Positions 1-5,982 of a DNA stretch of 5,982 nt are shown here, piece by piece. The position numbers and the translations under genes were made by a program. The notes under the pieces were generated by a model. That model ran no database searches and was not told where the DNA came from. It worked only from the letters and a program-made list of their open reading frames with translations. The stretch is from PALSA-660 sp036508075 (GTDB lineage: Bacteria > Actinomycetota > Coriobacteriia > Anaerosomatales > PALSA-660): assembly GCA_036508075.1 (NCBI GenBank), contig DATCIA010000045.1, forward strand, positions 1 to 5,982, written 5' to 3'. Positions within the stretch are counted from its first letter, which is position 1. Each line of letters begins with the position of its first letter.

Positions 1-989
1 GGATACAGCGTGCCCTGCGCGAGGAAGCGGACGCCCTCGAGCGCGGTGGCCTCCGCGAAGAAGGTCCGCCAGAACTCCTCGCCGATGATCCGGCGCTTGA
101 GCTCCGGGTCCGTGACGTCGTGGAGCAACTCCAGGTAGCGGTCCTCCGCGCGCACCTGGACGAGGTCGATGTGGAACTGGTCCCTGAAGACGCGGACCAC
201 GTCCTCGCCTTCGTCGAGCCTCAGCAGACCGTGATCGACGAAGACGCAGGTGAGCTGGTCGCCGATCGCGCGGTGCAGCAGCGCCGCGACGACCGAGCTG
301 TCGACACCGCCGGACAGGCCGCAGATCACCTTCGCATCGCCGACCTTCGCGCGGATCTCGGTGACGGCCTCGTCGATGATGTTGACCATGGTCCACGTCG
401 GCGCGATGCCCGCGACGTCGTAGAGGAAGTGCTTCAGGATCTCCTGACCGTGCGCCGTGTGCGCGACCTCGGGGTGGAACTGCGTTGCGTAGAGTCGGCG
501 CTCCGCGTCCTCCATCGCGGCGACGGCGCAGGTGCCGGTGCGCGCGGTTGCGGTGAAGCCCTGCGGCACGGTGCCGACGGAGTCACGGTGGCTCATCCAG
601 ACCTGCTGGGTGAGCGGCAGGCCGTCGAAGAGGGCCGAGTCCGGGTCCGTGACCGTGAGTTCGGCGAAGCCATACTCGCCGACATCGGTGCGCGGGATCT
701 CGCCGCCGAGCTGCAGCGCCATCTCCTGGATGCCGTAGCACAGGCCCAGGATCGGGATGCCGAGCTCCAGGATGGCCGGGTCCATATGCGGCGCGCCCTC
801 CGCGAACACGCTCGCAGGACCGCCGGAAAGGATGAGCGCCGCGGGTGCGCGGCGCTTCACCTCGTCCACCGAGATATCGAACGGCACGATCTCCGAGAAG
901 ATCCGAGCCTCGCGGACACGCCGCGCGATGAGCTGCGCGTACTGCGCTCCGAAGTCGACGACCAGGACCGTGGGGATGCTCTCCGGCAC
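1..989 (-). CDS. guaA: GMP synthase (glutamine-hydrolysing), partial, C-terminus off the window
   Basis: Cytosolic enzyme for the last step of de novo GMP synthesis: XMP + ATP + glutamine gives GMP. About 329 residues are visible. The N-terminal class I glutamine amidotransferase domain (about residues 7-195) starts VLVVDFGAQYAQLIARRV and carries the nucleophile Cys84 in GLCYG and the His172/Glu174 pair in QFHPE, so the triad is complete. The ATP-pyrophosphatase domain follows, with the PP-loop SGGVDSS at 226-232 and VDHGLLR at 251-257. The family is usually about 510-525 residues, so some 180-190 residues, including the C-terminal dimerisation domain, lie beyond position 1. The start is the GTG at 987-989, directly after the guaB3 TAG. 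That TAG is in the same frame, so no earlier start is possible and no later one fits the family N-terminus. No consensus Shine-Dalgarno is visible, only a GGGATGGG stretch (997-1004), which suggests translational coupling to guaB3. Identification is very secure. Confidence 0.97.
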   Translation of the reverse strand, partial: MPESIPTVLVVDFGAQYAQLIARRVREARIFSEIVPFDISVDEVKRRAPAALILSGGPASVFAEGAPHMDPAILELGIPILGLCYGIQEMALQLGGEIPRTDVGEYGFAELTVTDPDSALFDGLPLTQQVWMSHRDSVGTVPQGFTATARTGTCAVAAMEDAERRLYATQFHPEVAHTAHGQEILKHFLYDVAGIAPTWTMVNIIDEAVTEIRAKVGDAKVICGLSGGVDSSVVAALLHRAIGDQLTCVFVDHGLLRLDEGEDVVRVFRDQFHIDLVQVRAEDRYLELLHDVTDPELKRRIIGEEFWRTFFAEATALEGVRFLAQGTLY

Positions 990-2162
990 CTAGCGGCCCA
1001 TCCCGACGCCCTGCGAGTTCTGGAGCACCTTGCCCTCGGTCTGCAGCGACGGCGCGATCATGACCTCGGCCTTCTGGAAGGCCTTGAGGTTCTCGTAGCC
1101 GCAGGTCGCCATCGAGGTGCGCAGGCCGCCGCAGAGGTTGAGAGTGCCGTCGTTCTCGTGGGCCGGGCCGAGCAGGATGTCGGACAGCGTGCCCTTCACG
1201 CCGCTGCGCACGCGGGTGCCGCGCGGAAGCTCGGGGTGGAAGGTCGCCATGCCCCAGTGGTAGCCGCGGCCGGGAGCTTCGGAGGCGCTGGAGAGCGGCG
1301 AGCCGATCATGATCGAGTCGGCGCCCACTGCGATGGCCTTGGCCAGGTCGCCGCCCGTGCGCATGCCGCCGTCGGCGATGACGTGGCAGTAGACGCCGGT
1401 CTCGTCGAGGTGGCGCATGCGGGCCGCCGCGGCGTCCGCGATGGCGGTCGCCTGCGGGACGCCGATACCGAGCACTCGGCGCGAGGTGCACGCGTGGCCG
1501 GGGCCGACGCCGATGAGCACGCCGATCGCACCGGTGCGCATGAGGTGCAGCGCGCCGGAGTAGGAGCAGCAACCGCCCACGATGACCGGGATGTCGAGAC
1601 CGGCGATGAAGGCGTTCAGGTCGAGCGGCTCGTCGTAGCTCGACACGTGCTCGGCGGAGACGACGGTGCCCTGGATGACGAGGATGTCGAGCCCGCCGGC
1701 CAGCGCGGCCTCGATGTACTTGGGAGCGTTCTGGGGCGTGAGCGAGGCGGCGGCGAGCACGCCACCGTCCTTGATCTCACGGACGCGCTGCGTGATCAGC
1801 TCGGGCTTGATCGGCTCCTTGTAGAGCTCCTGCATCTTGGCCGTCGCCTCGTCCTTGGTGAAGGAGGCGATCAGATCGAGCTGGGTATCGGCGTCCTCGA
1901 AGCGGGTCTGGATGCCCTCCAGGTTGAGGACCGCGAGGCCGCCGAGGTTGCCCAGCGTGACCGCGAAGGCAGGGTCGACGACGCCGTCCATGGCGGACGC
2001 GAGGATCGGGAGCGGGAAGGAGTAGGTCCGGCCGCGGAAGGTGAACTCCCAACCGATGTTCACATCCCGCGGGTCGCGGGTGCGGCGCGACGGCACGATC
2101 GCGATGTCATCGAAGCCATAGGCCCTGCGTGCGGTCTTCCCTCGTCCGATCTCGACTTCCAT
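990..2162 (-). CDS. guaB3: GuaB3 family IMP dehydrogenase-related protein
   Basis: A complete 390-residue (beta/alpha)8 barrel protein of the IMP dehydrogenase/GMP reductase superfamily, expected to oxidise IMP to XMP with NAD+ in the cytosol. Seen in sequence: an N-terminal GFDDIAIVPSRRTRDPRDV (16-34); LASAMDGVVDPAFA (54-67), matching the conserved SxMD segment; the catalytic loop GVGPGHACTSRRVLGIGVPQ with Cys225 as the thioimidate nucleophile; IADGGMRTGGDLAKAIAVGA (262-281), which binds the phosphate; and a family-typical C-terminus PGRGYHWGMATFHPELPRG (297-315) onward, ending QGVGMGR. The two CBS domains of canonical GuaB (about 490 residues) are absent and the length fits GuaB3 (about 370-390). 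Some GuaB3 proteins have been shown to have IMP dehydrogenase activity, but many are annotated only as relatives, so the activity here is inferred. The ATG start has a strong AGGAGG 8 nt upstream. It directly abuts guaA. Alternative: GMP reductase, less likely given the neighbour. Confidence 0.92.
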   Translation of the reverse strand: MEVEIGRGKTARRAYGFDDIAIVPSRRTRDPRDVNIGWEFTFRGRTYSFPLPILASAMDGVVDPAFAVTLGNLGGLAVLNLEGIQTRFEDADTQLDLIASFTKDEATAKMQELYKEPIKPELITQRVREIKDGGVLAAASLTPQNAPKYIEAALAGGLDILVIQGTVVSAEHVSSYDEPLDLNAFIAGLDIPVIVGGCCSYSGALHLMRTGAIGVLIGVGPGHACTSRRVLGIGVPQATAIADAAAARMRHLDETGVYCHVIADGGMRTGGDLAKAIAVGADSIMIGSPLSSASEAPGRGYHWGMATFHPELPRGTRVRSGVKGTLSDILLGPAHENDGTLNLCGGLRTSMATCGYENLKAFQKAEVMIAPSLQTEGKVLQNSQGVGMGR

Positions 2163-2170
2163 GAAGGGCG

Positions 2171-2176
2171 CCTCCT
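2171..2176 (-). promoter_or_regulatory. Ribosome binding site of guaB3
   Basis: AGGAGG on the minus strand, a perfect core match to the 16S rRNA anti-Shine-Dalgarno, 8 nt before the ATG of guaB3. It is the best ribosome binding site in the window and settles the guaB3 start. Because guaA lacks an obvious site of its own, this one probably sets translation of both genes. Confidence 0.85.
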
Positions 2177-2236
2177 CTATATGTCACCGTGCGCGTATCT
2201 ACGTGTGGACCGACGTGCCGGGCCGCATATACACCG

Positions 2237-2296
2237 AGACCAGGTGCATGCCCGTTTCCGCGTCAAGATGTCGCGAAGGGCTTCAGCGCCTGGTCT
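2237..2296 (-). repeat. 8-bp inverted repeat in guaB3 leader
   Basis: AGACCAGG at 2237-2244 is the exact reverse complement of CCTGGTCT at 2289-2296. On the minus-strand transcript the stem could extend past one mismatch by two more pairs (GC/GC), closing a loop that itself contains weak short self-complementary pieces (CGCG...CGCG). An 8-bp match in a 250-nt GC-rich gap is not far above chance, so the structure is only a candidate. Confidence 0.3.
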
Positions 2297-2359
2297 TCGT
2301 GCGTGCTGCGATGGACTGCTGCGAGGCTGCGAACCGCTCCCGGCATTCGGAGTGCGTAC

Positions 2360-2388
2360 AGGGTAACGCGCGGCGGCAGGAGGGTCAA
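2360..2388 (-). promoter_or_regulatory. Candidate sigma70-type promoter for guaB3-guaA
   Basis: On the minus strand, TTGACC (2383-2388) is followed by exactly 17 nt and then TACCCT (2360-2365). The -35 box matches 5 of 6 consensus bases, and the -10 box has the key T, A and final T. It lies 25 nt past the ychF stop codon, so guaB3-guaA can be transcribed independently of ychF, though read-through from upstream is not excluded because no terminator is visible after ychF. The expected start is near 2352. Confidence 0.6.
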
Positions 2389-2412
2389 CGCGAAACGGCG
2401 GTGCGACCGGAC

Positions 2413-3477
2413 CTAGACGTTGAACCGGAAGTGCATCACGTCGCCGTCCTTGACGACGTACTCCTTGCCCTCGATCCGTAGCTTGCCGGCGGCGCGCGCG
2501 GCGGCCTCCGTGCCGAGTGCGTCGTAGTCGCAATACGCGATGACCTCGGCCTTGATGAAGCCGCGCTCGAAGTCCGTATGGATCACGCCGGCCGCCTCAG
2601 GCGCTCTGGCGCCGACGCGGACGGTCCACGCGCGGACCTCCAGGGGTCCCGCGGTGAAGTAGCTCTGCAGCCCCAGGAGGCGATACGCCTCGTGGATGAG
2701 CGTGTCCAGGCCCGGCTCGTTCATCCCGAGCTCGTCCATGTACTCCTGTGACTCGGCGGGGTCGAGCTCGGCGAGGTCGGCCTCGACCTTCGCGCAGATG
2801 CAGATCGGGGTCACGCCGTCGATGGGGCTCAGCGGCACGCCGACCGCGCCCTCGTCGACGTTGGCGACGTAGAGCATCGGCTTCATCGTCAGCAGATGCA
2901 GGTCGCGCAGCAACTCGCGTTCCTGGGGGGTCATCTCCATGCGGGCGGCGCGGTGCCCGCTCTCCATCCACGCTTCTACACGCCGGGCCAGGTCGAGCTT
3001 CGAGACGAGCGCCTTGTCGCGCTTCGCCTCCTTCTCGAGGCGCGGGATGGCCTTCTCCATGGTTCCCAGGTCGGCGAGGATCAGCTCGGTCCGGATGGTC
3101 TCGACGTCACCGGCGGGGTCCACGCGCCCCTCCACGTGGATCACGTCAGGGTCGGAGAAGTAGCGCACGACCTCGCAGATGGCGTCGGTCTCGCGGATGT
3201 TCGCGAGGAACTTGTTGCCGAGGCCCTCTCCCTCGTTCGCGCCCGCGACCAGGCCGGCGATGTCGACGAACTCGACGATGGCGGGCACGATCCGGTCGGG
3301 CGTCACGAGCTCGGCGAGCCGGGCGAGCCGCGGGTCGGGCACGGCGACGACACCGACGTTGGGCTCGATGGTGGCGAAGGGGTAGTTGGCGGCGACACCG
3401 GTCTTGCGTGTCAGCGCCGTGAACAACGTGGATTTGCCCACGTTCGGCAGACCGACGATACCGATGGAAAGCGACAC
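2413..3477 (-). CDS. ychF: YchF / OLA1-type P-loop NTPase (redox- and translation-linked ATPase)
   Basis: Complete 354-residue member of the Obg-related YchF family (usually about 363 residues). It is a cytosolic nucleotide hydrolase that associates with ribosomes and, in E. coli, acts as a negative regulator of the oxidative stress response. Domains in order: G domain with the P-loop GLPNVGKST (9-17), G2 region NYPFATIEPNVG (31-42), G3 DIAG (72-75) followed by LVAGANEGEGLGNKFL; a helical coiled insertion (about 125-200) rich in charged residues; G4 as NVDE (206-209), the form that replaces NKxD and explains the ATP preference of this family; and a C-terminal TGS domain (about 275-354) with HTDFERGFIKAEVI and the terminal KDGDVMHFRFNV. 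The start is a GTG, giving the canonical MSLSIGIVGLPNVG; an in-frame stop lies four codons upstream. It sits 71 nt after the glycosyltransferase and may share its transcript. Identification is secure; its precise role is not. Confidence 0.96.
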   Translation of the reverse strand: MSLSIGIVGLPNVGKSTLFTALTRKTGVAANYPFATIEPNVGVVAVPDPRLARLAELVTPDRIVPAIVEFVDIAGLVAGANEGEGLGNKFLANIRETDAICEVVRYFSDPDVIHVEGRVDPAGDVETIRTELILADLGTMEKAIPRLEKEAKRDKALVSKLDLARRVEAWMESGHRAARMEMTPQERELLRDLHLLTMKPMLYVANVDEGAVGVPLSPIDGVTPICICAKVEADLAELDPAESQEYMDELGMNEPGLDTLIHEAYRLLGLQSYFTAGPLEVRAWTVRVGARAPEAAGVIHTDFERGFIKAEVIAYCDYDALGTEAAARAAGKLRIEGKEYVVKDGDVMHFRFNV

Positions 3478-3480
3478 GGG

Positions 3481-3488
3481 TCCTCTTC
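3481..3488 (-). promoter_or_regulatory. Ribosome binding site of ychF, closely spaced
   Basis: GAAGAGGA on the minus strand precedes the GTG start of ychF by only 3 nt (4 nt if GAGG is taken as the core), tighter than the usual 5-9 nt. An in-frame TGA at 3487-3489 overlaps it and rules out any start further upstream, so the GTG stands despite the spacing. Short spacing plus GTG suggests modest translation. Confidence 0.5.
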
Positions 3489-3548
3489 ACTTGTCGTTGT
3501 GCGGACGGGACCCACTGCACACGCAGGCAGCGGCCCCGCGGCAGGATA

Positions 3549-4679
3549 TCAGGCGAGCAGGTGCTCGTACATGGCGATCAGGCGCTCGGTGTTGACCGCG
3601 GGAGTGTATCGGGGCGCGCTCTCGAGCGCACCCGCGGCCAGACGCGCGCGTAACTCCGGATCCGCGAGGACACGGGCCATCGCCTCTCCGAGCGCGCCGG
3701 GGCGGTCGGGGGCGAGCACGCCGTTGACGCGATCGGCGATCCGGTCCTCGAACCCGGGGGCGCGCAGCGCGACCGTGGGTGTGCCGCATGACATCGCTTC
3801 GACCACCGTCAGCGGCCCCGTCTCCGAGCGCGACGCGCTCACGGAGATGTCGGCCGCGGAGTACCACAGGCCCAGCTGCTCCCCCGTCACCGCGCCGAGC
3901 ATCAGCACGCGGTCCGCGAGCCCCAGGCGCGCCGCCCGGCGCCTCACCGAGCCGACCCGCACGCCGCGGCCTGCGAGCGCCAGACGCGCATCGGGAATCT
4001 GGGCTGCGGTGACGGCAAACTCGTCGACGAGCGCATCGACGCGCTTCTCGTCGGCGATCCGGCCGACGTAGAGGGCGAGCGGCCCGTCGCCGACGCCGAG
4101 CGCCGCACGGGCCTCGGGCCTCGGCGAGCGCCGGATCCGATCGGTGTCCGCGGGCGCCTCGAGCATCTCGATACGCGCGGTCGCGCCGGAATCGCGCAAC
4201 CATCGCACGACGCGGCTCGACGGCGCCAGCGCAAGGTCGCACGAGTTCACGAAACGCGCGGTGCTCGCATTGAGCCACGGCTTGAACGGCCGGCCGAGGC
4301 CCCAGTAGTACTCGTCGAGGTAGTCCGTATACACGGAGTGGCAGGTGAACACGACCTTGGCGCGGCAGCGACGTCCGAGATCGACGCCCACGGGTCCCAG
4401 CAGGATGGGGTGGTGGACGTGCACGATATCCCATCGCTTACCGTCCATCGCACGCGGCAGGCCGCTGAGGATGGGAGCGACCTTGAAGTCCGAGTCGAGC
4501 CCGATCCACGCGGGGAGCTCGTAGGTGGTCACGTCGCCGGGTTCGCGGCGGTCGTGCGCGTAGGTGAGCACCTCGGCCTCATGCCCGCGAGCCAGCAGCT
4601 CCCGGACGGACAGCGACGCCCACATCGCGACGCCGTTGCGCGCCGGTGCGTAGGTATCGGTGACCATCAGGATCCGCAC
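3549..4679 (-). CDS. GT4-like (GT-B fold) glycosyltransferase
   Basis: Complete 376-residue glycosyltransferase with two Rossmann-like halves, probably using a nucleotide-sugar donor with retention of configuration. N-terminal acceptor domain: MRILMVTDTYAPARNGVAMW (1-20) with the glycine-containing loop, HVHHPILLG (87-95) and VFTCHSVYTDYLDEYYWG (110-127). C-terminal donor domain: LYVGRIADEKRVD (203-215) with the Arg/Lys pair (R207, K212) that contacts donor phosphates, LALAGRG (233-239), and the EX7E motif, Glu286 and Glu294, in SRSETGPLTVVEAMSCGTP. There is no signal peptide or membrane segment, so it probably works at the inner face of the membrane or in the cytosol. The HVHHP and HSVYTDYL pieces recall diacylglycerol glucosyltransferases and PimB/MshA-like enzymes, but sugar and acceptor cannot be assigned. 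The GTG start has GGAG 8 nt upstream; an ATG at codon 5 is an alternative that would cut the first strand. It ends 71 nt before ychF. Confidence 0.93.
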   Translation of the reverse strand: MRILMVTDTYAPARNGVAMWASLSVRELLARGHEAEVLTYAHDRREPGDVTTYELPAWIGLDSDFKVAPILSGLPRAMDGKRWDIVHVHHPILLGPVGVDLGRRCRAKVVFTCHSVYTDYLDEYYWGLGRPFKPWLNASTARFVNSCDLALAPSSRVVRWLRDSGATARIEMLEAPADTDRIRRSPRPEARAALGVGDGPLALYVGRIADEKRVDALVDEFAVTAAQIPDARLALAGRGVRVGSVRRRAARLGLADRVLMLGAVTGEQLGLWYSAADISVSASRSETGPLTVVEAMSCGTPTVALRAPGFEDRIADRVNGVLAPDRPGALGEAMARVLADPELRARLAAGALESAPRYTPAVNTERLIAMYEHLLA

Positions 4680-4687
4680 GTTGCCCG

Positions 4688-4691
4688 CTCC
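4688..4691 (-). promoter_or_regulatory. Ribosome binding site of the glycosyltransferase
   Basis: GGAG on the minus strand, 8 nt before the GTG at 4677-4679. Its spacing supports the GTG start rather than the ATG four codons further in, for which the same site would be 20 nt away. Confidence 0.55.
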
Positions 4692-4748
4692 GTCTCTCCC
4701 CCGTCGCGATGCCGGGGCGGCACCCGCCGGCCGCGGCGGTGTGCGACA

Positions 4749-4778
4749 AGTCTAGCCGACCTCCGCCGCCAAGCGGTC
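4749..4778 (-). promoter_or_regulatory. Candidate promoter of the glycosyltransferase
   Basis: On the minus strand a good -10 box TAGACT (4749-4754) lies about 70 nt before the glycosyltransferase start. The -35 region is poor: GACCGC at 4773-4778 with an 18-nt spacer is the best I can find. Weak -35 boxes are common in high-GC actinobacterial promoters. It falls downstream of the groEL terminator, where a new promoter would be needed. The expected start is near 4742, giving a leader of about 60 nt. Confidence 0.4.
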
Positions 4779-4792
4779 GCGGCGCCACGCGA

Positions 4793-4824
4793 GAGGGGCC
4801 CCGGAGTCGACTCCGGGGCCCCTC
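4793..4824 (-). terminator. Intrinsic terminator-like perfect palindrome after groEL
   Basis: The 32 nt from 4793 to 4824 are a perfect inverted repeat: GAGGGGCCCCGGAG, a TCGA loop, then CTCCGGGGCCCCTC, i.e. a 14-bp stem of almost pure G-C pairs (16 bp if the centre is counted on DNA). It lies 30 nt past the groEL stop codon, the right place for a transcription terminator. No T tract follows on either strand, as in many terminators proposed for high-GC actinobacteria. Being symmetrical, it would fold on either strand, but only minus-strand transcription arrives here. Confidence 0.75.
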
Positions 4825-4854
4825 GTGATGACGCGAACGCGGCGCGGGTGGCGC

Positions 4855-5982
<1,128 letters not shown>

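Larger units (their letters stand above)
2163..2359 (-). other. Long 5' leader of guaB3-guaA (untranslated region)
   Basis: If the promoter at 2360-2388 is real, transcription would begin near 2352 and give a leader of about 190 nt before guaB3. The stretch holds an 8-bp inverted repeat with a loop of about 44 nt, three short direct repeats, and a 27-codon open frame with no ribosome binding site. I recognise no known riboswitch class (no guanine, PRPP or ppGpp riboswitch core that I can identify) and no terminator-like GC stem followed by T residues. It may simply be an unstructured long leader; regulation is inference only. Confidence 0.4.

Noticed and set aside
583..1572. 329-codon open frame on the minus strand overlapping guaA and guaB3 in another frame
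   Set aside because: Arg/His/Pro-rich low-complexity translation in a shifted frame of two well-identified genes; a shadow.
2263..2346. 27-codon upstream open frame in the guaB3 leader (minus strand, ATG at 2344-2346)
   Set aside because: No ribosome binding site, and the ATG is about 13 nt past the -10 box, too far for a standard leaderless start. No run of regulatory codons that would suggest attenuation.
120..2366. 748-codon open frame on the plus strand
   Set aside because: It lies antisense to all of guaB3 and most of guaA, both certain by catalytic motifs. The translation is Arg/Asp/Val/Ala-rich without any recognisable domain, as expected for a mirror frame of GC-rich codons.
2399..2409. 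Small CGGT/ACCG hairpin just after the ychF stop
   Set aside because: Only four base pairs with a three-base loop and no T tract; too weak to call a terminator.
3478..3548. Possible promoter or terminator between the glycosyltransferase and ychF
   Set aside because: Only a 4-bp GCGG/CCGC stem and no paired -35/-10 boxes; the two genes are more likely cotranscribed.
2896..4071. 391-codon open frame on the plus strand
   Set aside because: Antisense across ychF, the gap and the glycosyltransferase; it crosses gene borders and shows no domain or ribosome binding site.

Overview
This window comes from a high-GC bacterium (about two thirds G+C by eye). It is probably an actinobacterium in the broad sense. 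The clues are three GTG starts among the four visible starts, a GuaB3-type IMP dehydrogenase relative (a family known mainly from Actinobacteria and Cyanobacteria), and the groEL / guaB / guaA neighbourhood. I cannot fix the class; the GroEL sequence would also suit Coriobacteriia or another deep actinobacterial lineage. Five protein genes lie on the minus strand, so transcription reads from high to low coordinates. The two end genes are cut by the window edges.

From right to left in the direction of transcription: (1) the C-terminal two thirds of the chaperonin GroEL (4855-5982), followed by a perfect 32-nt palindrome that should act as its terminator; (2) a complete GT-B, GT4-like glycosyltransferase (3549-4679), probably with its own promoter in the 175-nt gap; (3) ychF, the universally conserved Obg-related ATPase/GTPase (2413-3477), 71 nt further on with no clear promoter of its own; (4) a 250-nt gap with a good sigma70-type promoter and a leader of about 190 nt; (5) guaB3 (990-2162), a CBS-less IMP dehydrogenase-family enzyme; (6) guaA, GMP synthase (1-989), starting with GTG on the base after the guaB3 stop codon.

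The last two genes form a compact guanine-nucleotide unit: GuaB3 is expected to convert IMP to XMP, and GuaA aminates XMP to GMP using glutamine and ATP. GroEL and YchF are housekeeping genes for protein folding and translation/stress physiology. The glycosyltransferase is the only gene whose exact substrate cannot be read from sequence.

I see no mobile elements, CRISPR arrays, tRNA or rRNA genes, and nothing that looks like a previously undescribed system. The points most worth a second look are the in-frame single-stop guaB3/guaA junction, the use of GuaB3 directly before GuaA, the long structured guaB3 leader, and the U-tract-less palindrome after groEL. Long open frames on the plus strand are antisense shadows of these genes, as is usual at this base composition.
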